From Syntrophaceae bacterium (GTDB lineage: Bacteria; Desulfobacterota; Syntrophia; Syntrophales; Smithellaceae), in NCBI GenBank assembly GCA_009773315.1, contig WRPE01000016.1, positions 1-59,195 of the forward strand: a stretch of 59,195 bases of DNA. The letters are read 5' to 3'. The translations under genes were made by a program, and so were the position numbers. Under the pieces are notes generated by a model that saw nothing but the letters and a program-made list of their open reading frames with translations, did not search any database and had not been told where the DNA came from. This document shows, piece after piece, positions 53,755 through 59,195 of the stretch; within the stretch, counting starts at the first letter, position 1; every line of letters begins with the position of its first letter.

Positions 53755-54260
53755 GAAAGAGTATCCTGTTTTTTCTCCACGTCTTTGGCCATTTTCGCTA
53801 CATAAGCGGCGAGTTTGGCATTCAAGGCTTTATCCTCCAGCGCCAGAAAACGTATGGCAAAAAGGGCGGCGTTTTTCGCCCCGGCTTTGCCGATGGCCAT
53901 CGTCGCCACGGGAATGCCTCCCGGCATCTGGACCGTGGAGAGTAAAGCGTCAAGGCCATGCAGAGATGTGGCGTCAATAGGAACGCCGATCACCGGTAAA
54001 AGTGTTTGCGAAGCAATCACACCGGCCAGATGTGCGGCTGCGCCCGCGCCCACAATGATGACTTTCACGCCACGCGAGGCGGCCGCTTTGGTAAATTTGG
54101 TTGTCCGTTCCGGTGTACGATGCGCCGATGTCAGCATCAGCTCATAGCCGATGCCGAACTTTTCCAGAATTTTTGCCGCTTCGGTCATGATTGGCAAATC
54201 CGAGTCGCTGCCCATGACCACGCTGACCAACACACTCTTTTTGGCGCTTTTTGCTTTCAT
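53739..54260 (-). CDS. purE: N5-carboxyaminoimidazole ribonucleotide mutase PurE
   Basis: The product has 173 residues. The signature 'VVMGSDSDLPIMTEAAKIL' and 'SAHRTPERT', with the catalytic Ser/Asp and His, mark class I PurE. 'GAGAAAHLAGVIAS' and 'PVIGVPIDATSLHGLDALLS' complete the active site. It converts N5-CAIR to CAIR in de novo purine synthesis and would need PurK elsewhere. AAGGAG lies before the ATG. It runs into tsaC on the same strand with a 16-base overlap. Confidence 0.95.
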   Translation of the reverse strand: MKAKSAKKSVLVSVVMGSDSDLPIMTEAAKILEKFGIGYELMLTSAHRTPERTTKFTKAAASRGVKVIIVGAGAAAHLAGVIASQTLLPVIGVPIDATSLHGLDALLSTVQMPGGIPVATMAIGKAGAKNAALFAIRFLALEDKALNAKLAAYVAKMAKDVEKKQDTLSCLKS

Positions 54261-54445
54261 GCAAGCTCCTTATTTTCACCCGTATATGTTATTGCTTAAT
54301 AATTTTTTCCGTCCTTAACGCATTGGATCGTACTTTGCAAGATGGTTTTTGCTTTGAAATATCAGCCGACAATCTTTAAAGTTTATCTCATCTGCCCCGA
54401 TAAAATTAATATTTCACCCAAATTCACAGTCCCGTCCAAATCCAG

Positions 54446-54474
54446 TTGACATATGAATCTTCTCTTCATATACT
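54446..54474 (+). promoter_or_regulatory. consensus sigma-70 promoter for the IMP synthesis pair
   Basis: TTGACA (54446-54451), a 17-base spacer and TATACT (54469-54474) lie about 50 bases ahead of the ATG at 54526. [13 protein letters not shown] would start near 54481. Confidence 0.75.
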
Positions 54475-54525
54475 CCCGCAACAAAAAAATTGATGCCTTA
54501 TCCATCACAAGGAGAGAAGTAAAAA

Positions 54526-55257
54526 ATGGAAGAGAACTTATACGAATATCTGGCCGGCAACGAGTATCCGGGCCGCGGCATATGCATCGGGAAAGAACCT
54601 AGCGGAAACAAAGCCATGATTGCCTACTTTATCATGGGCCGCAGCGTCAACAGCCGTAACCGCGTGTTTGACCGCATTGAAGGCGGCATCCGCACCCTGG
54701 CTGCCGACCCTTCCAAAATGACGGACCCGCACTTGATTATTTACAACCCCGTGCTGACTCTGAACAACACGACGATTGTGACCAACGGCGACCAGACCGA
54801 CACCATCCGGAGTTTTATGGCCCGCAACGATTTTCCAGGTCACAGCTTTGAAGCCGCGCTCTCGACCCGCACCTTTGAGGACGACGGTCCCAACTGGACG
54901 CCCCGCATTTCCGCCGTGGTGGATATGCGCGCAGGCGCTTACAAGCTAAGTATTTTGAAGAGCGATAATGGCGATGAGAAGAGTGTGCAGCGCTTTACCT
55001 TCGAATATTCAAAACCCCTGGCAGGCATTGGCCACTTTATCAGTACCTACAAGTGCAACGGCAACCCGATTCCCAGTTTTGCGGGTGAGCCTATTCGTGT
55101 CACCATCGATGAGGAAAATCCCAATGAATATGCAGGCAAATTGTGGGAAGCCCTGAACGAGGACAATAAAGTGAGTCTATTTGTGCGCGCCATCGATCTT
55201 AAGACCGGAGGCTACGAAGACGTCATCATCAACAAATATAAAACGGTGGAGGAATAA
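54526..55257 (+). CDS. IMP cyclohydrolase, PurO-like family
   Basis: The product has 243 residues. It is not the PurH cyclohydrolase domain but the separate IMP cyclohydrolase family known from archaeal PurO: 'YLAGNEYPGRGICIGKEPSG', 'AYFIMGRSVNSRNRVF', 'NPVLTLNNTTIVTNGDQTD', and a final beta-rich part. It closes the second purine ring, FAICAR to IMP. The gene lies three bases before the AICAR formyltransferase gene, so together they do what bifunctional PurH does. AAGGAGAG lies before the ATG, and a consensus promoter is upstream. Confidence 0.85.
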   Translation: MEENLYEYLAGNEYPGRGICIGKEPSGNKAMIAYFIMGRSVNSRNRVFDRIEGGIRTLAADPSKMTDPHLIIYNPVLTLNNTTIVTNGDQTDTIRSFMARNDFPGHSFEAALSTRTFEDDGPNWTPRISAVVDMRAGAYKLSILKSDNGDEKSVQRFTFEYSKPLAGIGHFISTYKCNGNPIPSFAGEPIRVTIDEENPNEYAGKLWEALNEDNKVSLFVRAIDLKTGGYEDVIINKYKTVEE

Positions 55258-55260
55258 GGA

Positions 55261-56439
55261 ATGAACGAAATAGCACTGAAATACGGCTGCAACCCCAACC
55301 AGAAGCCTTCCCGGATCTTTATGGCGGACGGTGGCAATCTGCCGGTTGTCGTGTTAAACGGCAAGCCCGGCTACATCAACTTTTTGGACGCCTTAAACAG
55401 CTGGCAACTGGTAAAAGAGCTCAAAGAGAATACCGGCATGGTTGCAGCGGCTTCCTTTAAACATGTCTCTCCCGCCGGCGCTGCTCTGGGCTTTCCTTTA
55501 GACGACGTCCTGCGCAAGATGTATCACATCGGTCCCGGCATACAACTCTCTGCGCTGGCCTGTGCCTACGCGCGCGCCCGCGGCGCCGATCGCATGAGCA
55601 GCTTCGGCGACTGGATTGCGCTTTCCGACGTGTGCGACGTGCCCACAGCGAAAATCATCAAGTCCGAGGTCACCGACGGTATCATTGCCCCGGGCTATGA
55701 GCCGGAAGCTCTGGAAATTCTGAAGTCCAAGAAGAGTGGCAACTATAACGTGGTCTCCATTGACACCAACTATGTGCCCGTTTCCCTGGAGCACAAGCAG
55801 GTGTTCGGTATCACTTTTGAGCAGGGCCGCAACGACCTGAAGATCGACAACCGCATGCTGGAAAACATGGTGACTAAGAATAAAACCCTGACGGACGCGC
55901 AGAAGCGCGACATGGTGCTCGCTTTGATTACCCTGAAATACACGCAATCAAACAGCGTCTGCTACGTGCAGGACGGCCAGGTCATAGGCGTGGGCGCAGG
56001 CCAGCAGAGCCGCATCCACTGCACCCGCCTGGCCGGCCAGAAGGCCGACAACTGGCAGCTGCGCCATATGCCCAAGGTGCTGGATCTGCCCTTCCGCGAC
56101 GATGTTTCCAAACCCAACCGAGACAATGCCACCGACGTTTACCTGGGCGATACCCCGGAAGATGCCATCGGCGAGGACGTATGGGCTGAAACATTCACTC
56201 GTAAGCCCGAGCCACTGACTGCGGCCGAGAAGAAGGCATGGCTTGCCAGGGTTACCGGTGTTGCCCTCGGCAGCGACGCGTTCTTTCCCTTCGGCGACAA
56301 CATTGAGCGCGCGCACCGCAGCGGCGTGACCGCCATTGTCCAAGCCGGTGGTTCCATCCGCGACCAGCAGGTGATTGACACCTGCGATAAATACGCTATC
56401 GCCATGGCGTTTTGCGGCTTGCGCCTGTTCCATCATTAA
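55261..56439 (+). CDS. AICAR formyltransferase (stand-alone PurH transformylase domain)
   Basis: The product has 392 residues. It corresponds to the AICARFT domain of PurH without the cyclohydrolase domain: 'LKYGCNPNQKPSRIF', 'AASFKHVSPAGAALG' (with the Lys-His pair that handles the formyl group), 'YTQSNSVCYVQDGQVIGVGA', 'QQSRIHCTRLAG' and 'SDAFFPFGDNIERAHRSGVT'. It transfers formyl from 10-formyltetrahydrofolate to AICAR, forming FAICAR for the neighbouring cyclohydrolase. It starts three bases after that gene, with GGAGG upstream. Confidence 0.9.
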   Translation: MNEIALKYGCNPNQKPSRIFMADGGNLPVVVLNGKPGYINFLDALNSWQLVKELKENTGMVAAASFKHVSPAGAALGFPLDDVLRKMYHIGPGIQLSALACAYARARGADRMSSFGDWIALSDVCDVPTAKIIKSEVTDGIIAPGYEPEALEILKSKKSGNYNVVSIDTNYVPVSLEHKQVFGITFEQGRNDLKIDNRMLENMVTKNKTLTDAQKRDMVLALITLKYTQSNSVCYVQDGQVIGVGAGQQSRIHCTRLAGQKADNWQLRHMPKVLDLPFRDDVSKPNRDNATDVYLGDTPEDAIGEDVWAETFTRKPEPLTAAEKKAWLARVTGVALGSDAFFPFGDNIERAHRSGVTAIVQAGGSIRDQQVIDTCDKYAIAMAFCGLRLFHH

Positions 56440-56571
56440 ACATACCAGGTCAAGGCAAAGAAGATCGGTCCTACTCAGATCGTTGAAGAGTAGTGCCATT
56501 TTTAAAGGATATAATGCTTGACATATTAATGAATATTGTGAAAATATTGAGTGTCCTTTAAGGAGACCTTT

Positions 56572-58074
56572 ATGTTTGCACGAATCAAAAAGTCAGGCCG
56601 CAACGAATACCTCCAACTCGTCGAAAACCGGCGGGACAATAAAAAAATCAGCCAGCGGGTTGTCGCCACTATCGGCCGAATGGACGAACTTCAGGCAAAC
56701 GGTAGTATAGAGACCATCATCCGATCCCTCTCCCGGTTTGCCGGAAAGAATCTGCTGAATATTTCCACCGGAGAAAGTAGCAATGTCCGGGCCACGGCAG
56801 AGAAGACCGGTTCCGTTCAGAACTTCAAAGGAAATAAAGGCAATTTCTCTCTCGAAGAAGAAAGCCGTCAGGGGGAAGAGCTGAAACACTCAATCGGGGA
56901 GAATGCACATATTTATAAAACGATATGGGAAAGTTCTCTGGCGGGCATTTATATCTCGCAGAATGGAATTTTTCAGGCCGTCAGTCCCCTTGCAGCGTCA
57001 TTTACAGGTTTTAGTTTGAAGGAACTGATTGGGAAAAATTCCGATAGTATGATCTTCCCCGAAGACATGGATAACGTAAAGAGAAATGCAGAGGATATGC
57101 TCAGCGGCAAACATTTTTCTCCTTATGAATTCAGGATTGTCACGAAGCAGGGGGATATTTGTTGGGTGATGGAGACGGTCACCTCTACTCTGTTTAAAGG
57201 AAAACCGGCGGTATTGGGAAATTTAACGAATATTACGAAGAGAAAACTCGTCGAAAATAAATTGCAGGAATCCGAGAATTTCTATCGGGCCATCTTTGAA
57301 ACAACGGGGACGGCAACCATCATTGTCGAGGATGATATGACGGTCTCACTCCTCAATTCCGAATTTGAAAGAATGACGGGATACCGAAGAGAAGAGTGGG
57401 AAGGGAAGAAAAAGTGGCCGGATTATATCCCGGCGTACGAGCTTCCGAGGATGAAAGAGACCCATCGTCTCAGGCGGCTTGACCCAAGTTTCGGACCAAG
57501 AAATTTCGAACATGACTTAATTGACAGTGAGGGGAGAATCAGACACATTTTCCTCACCGTAGATATGATTCCGGGAACGAAAAAGAGCGTCAACTCCTCT
57601 CTGGATATCACAATATGGAAAGAAGCGGAACAGGAATTACAGAACAAATCCCGCAATCTGGAGGAATTGAACACGACATTGAGAGTCCTGCTGAAGCAAC
57701 GCGAGCAGGACCGGGAAGAACTCGAAGAAAAGGTGCTTTCCAATGTGAAGGAATTCGTTCTGCCTTATGTGGAAAAAATCAAAAAAAGCAGGATGGACGC
57801 GAAAGCGCTGGTCTATGCCGATATCCTGGAGTTAAACCTGAAAGACATCATCTCCCCATTTTCCCGTAAATTGTCTTCCAAGTATATGAACCTTACGCCC
57901 AAAGAAGTTCAGATTGCCAACTTTATCAGGGAAGGTAAAACCAGCAAGGAGATCGCCGATATCATGAATGTATCCAAGAGCGCCGTCGATATTCACCGGT
58001 ATCGGTTGAGAAACAAGGTGGGACTGAATAATCAGAAAGCCAACCTGAAATCTTATTTCACCCATTATCTGTAG
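56572..58074 (+). CDS. chimeric regulator: IS1634-type transposase N-terminus fused to PAS-PAS-LuxR
   Basis: The product has 500 residues. Residues 1 to about 66 ('ARIKKSGRNEYLQLVENRR', 'ISQRVVATIGRMDELQA', 'IRSLSRF') match the N-terminus of IS1634-family transposases. No catalytic DDE part follows. A linker then leads to PAS domains at about 115-225 and 245-350, a coiled coil (350-395) and a LuxR-type helix-turn-helix from about 435 ('LTPKEVQIANFIREGKTSKE', 'AVDIHRYRLRNKVGL'). The start and ribosome-binding site (AAGGAG) are those of the transposase part. It may activate the nearby TRAP transporter gene, by inference. The fusion reads as one open frame with no frameshift. Confidence 0.8.
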   Translation: MFARIKKSGRNEYLQLVENRRDNKKISQRVVATIGRMDELQANGSIETIIRSLSRFAGKNLLNISTGESSNVRATAEKTGSVQNFKGNKGNFSLEEESRQGEELKHSIGENAHIYKTIWESSLAGIYISQNGIFQAVSPLAASFTGFSLKELIGKNSDSMIFPEDMDNVKRNAEDMLSGKHFSPYEFRIVTKQGDICWVMETVTSTLFKGKPAVLGNLTNITKRKLVENKLQESENFYRAIFETTGTATIIVEDDMTVSLLNSEFERMTGYRREEWEGKKKWPDYIPAYELPRMKETHRLRRLDPSFGPRNFEHDLIDSEGRIRHIFLTVDMIPGTKKSVNSSLDITIWKEAEQELQNKSRNLEELNTTLRVLLKQREQDREELEEKVLSNVKEFVLPYVEKIKKSRMDAKALVYADILELNLKDIISPFSRKLSSKYMNLTPKEVQIANFIREGKTSKEIADIMNVSKSAVDIHRYRLRNKVGLNNQKANLKSYFTHYL

Positions 58075-58075
58075 A

Positions 58076-58107
58076 ATATTACATTTAGTATCCAATAAAT
58101 GTAATAT
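58076..58107. terminator. 12-bp perfect AT-rich inverted repeat after the chimeric regulator
   Basis: ATATTACATTTA and TAAATGTAATAT flank eight bases, beginning one base past the stop. It contains almost no G or C, so it may be an operator rather than a terminator. Confidence 0.4.
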
Positions 58108-58409
58108 ATATTTCGTATTGCCTTTTACGCCCGCTTGGCTTAGCTTTTTTCCATACTTTTGCTGATTGCTCAACTTCTTTGTGAGTTTCTTTGTGAGTGA
58201 ACCGGCGGATACCGCATGGAACCCTGTATCATGAAGAAGCATAGGCTGTTGTCATGGATTGTGTTTCATCGGTTGCGTAAATATTGGCTCTCCCGCATAT
58301 ACACGGGGAAGAGTCGCGTCGCGGCAAGGGCAGGGGATATCGCACTCTCCATGATCAGCCATGCTGCCAAACCATTAATTTAAGTAGAAATGAAGAGGAG
58401 GGCCGTATT
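58108..58409. other. intergenic region before the TRAP gene
   Basis: A 12-bp tandem duplication (TTCTTTGTGAGT, 58175-58198) is present. A 50-codon frame at 58231-58383 is basic in composition but has no ribosome-binding site and no known family. No consensus promoter is visible. Confidence 0.3.
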
Positions 58410-59195
58410 TTGAAGACTAAGATTATGAAAGTATTGATGATCATTTTGATGTTCGCCTTTGCTGTCACCATCGCCGGGACCGGGCCGAGAGACGCCGGCG
58501 CCGCCATGACCATTCGTGTCGCCGCCACCGTATCTCCCACCCATTCCTATTCGGTGGTCGTCAAAACATTCAAGCAGGAAATAGAGTCCAAGACCAATGG
58601 CGCTATAAAGATCACTTACCACGGCGGCGGCGTCATGGGCGGAGAACGCCAGATGGTGGAAGCCGTCGTACGCGGCGATCTCGATATGACCTGGAGTTCC
58701 GACATCGGTGTGGCAGCCGTGTTTCCCGAGTTGGGATTTGTCAATCTGCCCTACCTGTTTAAGAACTACACCGAAGTGGATGCCAAGTACCGCCATGGCT
58801 GGATTGGCCAGTACGTCATTAACCATTTGGACGGCAAAGGCGTCAAGGTTCTTGCCATCGGTGAAAACGATTACCGCGGCCTGACCAATTCCAAACGCCC
58901 CATCACCAAGGGTGAGGACTTAAAGGGCCTGAAGCTGAGAGTGCCGGAAGTGCCCATGTATATCGATTTCTATAAAACCATGGGCGTACTTCCCACCCCC
59001 ATGGCCGTTACCGAACTGACCACGGCCCTGCAGCAGGGGACCGTCGATGGTCAGGACAACGGCGCCATCATCACCTATGACTTCGGCATGCACACGTTTC
59101 AAAAGTATGCCACCAAGGCCAATCAGATCTACTCCGGGATGCAAATGTGCCTGTCTAAAAAGACCTGGGACAAGCTGACGCCGGAACAGCAGAAG
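58410..59195 (+). CDS. TRAP transporter solute-binding protein DctP family (5' part, runs off the window)
   Basis: 262 codons are visible, with no stop before the window ends. The signal peptide is 'VLMIILMFAFAVTIAGTG'. The mature part follows DctP proteins: 'HSYSVVVKTFKQEIESKTNG', 'GERQMVEAVVRGDLDM', 'LKGLKLRVPEVPMYIDFYKT' with the conserved Arg that binds the substrate carboxylate, then 'TALQQGTVDGQDNG'. It captures a small organic acid in the periplasm and delivers it to DctQ/DctM membrane subunits that should lie right of the window. The TTG at 58410 has GGAGG eight bases upstream; an ATG at 58425 is the alternative start. Confidence 0.9.
   Translation, partial: MKTKIMKVLMIILMFAFAVTIAGTGPRDAGAAMTIRVAATVSPTHSYSVVVKTFKQEIESKTNGAIKITYHGGGVMGGERQMVEAVVRGDLDMTWSSDIGVAAVFPELGFVNLPYLFKNYTEVDAKYRHGWIGQYVINHLDGKGVKVLAIGENDYRGLTNSKRPITKGEDLKGLKLRVPEVPMYIDFYKTMGVLPTPMAVTELTTALQQGTVDGQDNGAIITYDFGMHTFQKYATKANQIYSGMQMCLSKKTWDKLTPEQQK

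Noticed and set aside
56440-56491. Coding-like 17-codon stretch directly after the AICARFT stop, same frame
   Set aside because: It reads smoothly to a second stop, but the AICARFT family ends at 'LRLFHH', so I take it as non-coding sequence or a remnant of another gene.
56510-56523. TATAAT at 56510 and TTGACA at 56518 upstream of the chimeric regulator
   Set aside because: Neither hexamer has a partner at 16-18 bases, so no promoter call was made.
58231-58383. 50-codon plus-strand frame before the TRAP gene
   Set aside because: Basic composition but no ribosome-binding site, no known family and no conservation evidence.
1-59195. CRISPR arrays, tRNA and rRNA genes
   Set aside because: No regularly spaced repeats with spacers, no tRNA T-loop/cloverleaf pattern and no rRNA-like sequence were seen on either strand.

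Overview
The window looks like chromosomal DNA from an anaerobic Desulfobacterota (deltaproteobacterial) lineage, most plausibly a Syntrophus/Smithella-type organism. This is an inference from gene content: a solute-binding protein of a TRAP transporter, pyruvate-phosphate dikinase, a two-gene IMP synthesis pair replacing bifunctional PurH, winged-helix/ferredoxin fusion proteins, a sigma-54-controlled acyl-CoA ligase and a TIGR03960/TIGR03936-type radical SAM fusion. No rRNA or tRNA gene was found, so the taxonomy cannot be fixed from the window alone.

Layout. (1) 1-14.4 kb: the right end of an IS21-family element cuts a chromate transporter gene. Then come MarC, an FmdB-type zinc ribbon, a Cys/Met-metabolism PLP enzyme, an FAD oxidoreductase with an esterase, a lipoprotein beta-lactamase-fold hydrolase, a PAS-PAS-GGDEF cyclase, a winged-helix ferredoxin, small hypotheticals, an exported nitroreductase and an acyl-CoA ligase. 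(2) 14.4-23 kb: a sigma-54 activator diverges from the acyl-CoA ligase and shares an intergenic region holding a -24/-12 promoter and a phased operator array. A broken ferredoxin relative, an exported sulfite-oxidase-fold protein, a PilT ATPase, a soluble histidine kinase and Tex follow. (3) 23-32.4 kb: PPDK with a lysine/alanine-rich histone-like tail, a Ski2-type helicase, a 140-bp palindromic repeat, a TPR protein and UvrB. (4) 32.4-40.1 kb: a defence-type island with a solitary HicB antitoxin, type I restriction genes in the order hsdR-hsdS-(rhuM remnant)-hsdM, and a Panacea-domain antitoxin with an overlapping candidate toxin. (5) 40.2-54.3 kb: radical SAM proteins, PurU, Hpt, MltA, a FecR/OmpA/CHASE2-HD-GYP operon, a tsaC gene with an in-frame stop, and PurE. 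(6) 54.4-59.2 kb: an IMP cyclohydrolase and AICAR formyltransferase pair, a PAS-LuxR regulator whose N-terminus is a piece of IS1634-family transposase, and a truncated TRAP substrate-binding protein.

How the genes fit together. Purine metabolism is spread over the right half (purU, hpt, purE, IMP cyclohydrolase, AICAR formyltransferase). Cyclic-di-GMP turnover is represented by the GGDEF cyclase and the HD-GYP protein. Fatty-acid or aromatic-acid activation appears to be controlled by the divergent sigma-54 activator. The restriction and toxin-antitoxin genes form a mobile-looking block with broken parts and an AT-rich right edge.

The most unusual items are the transposase/PAS-LuxR chimera, the PPDK tail, the Panacea toxin-antitoxin pair, the sigma-54 promoter with helically phased operator copies, and the nonsense codon in tsaC. 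All functional calls rest on reading motifs and recalled family features. No database search was run.
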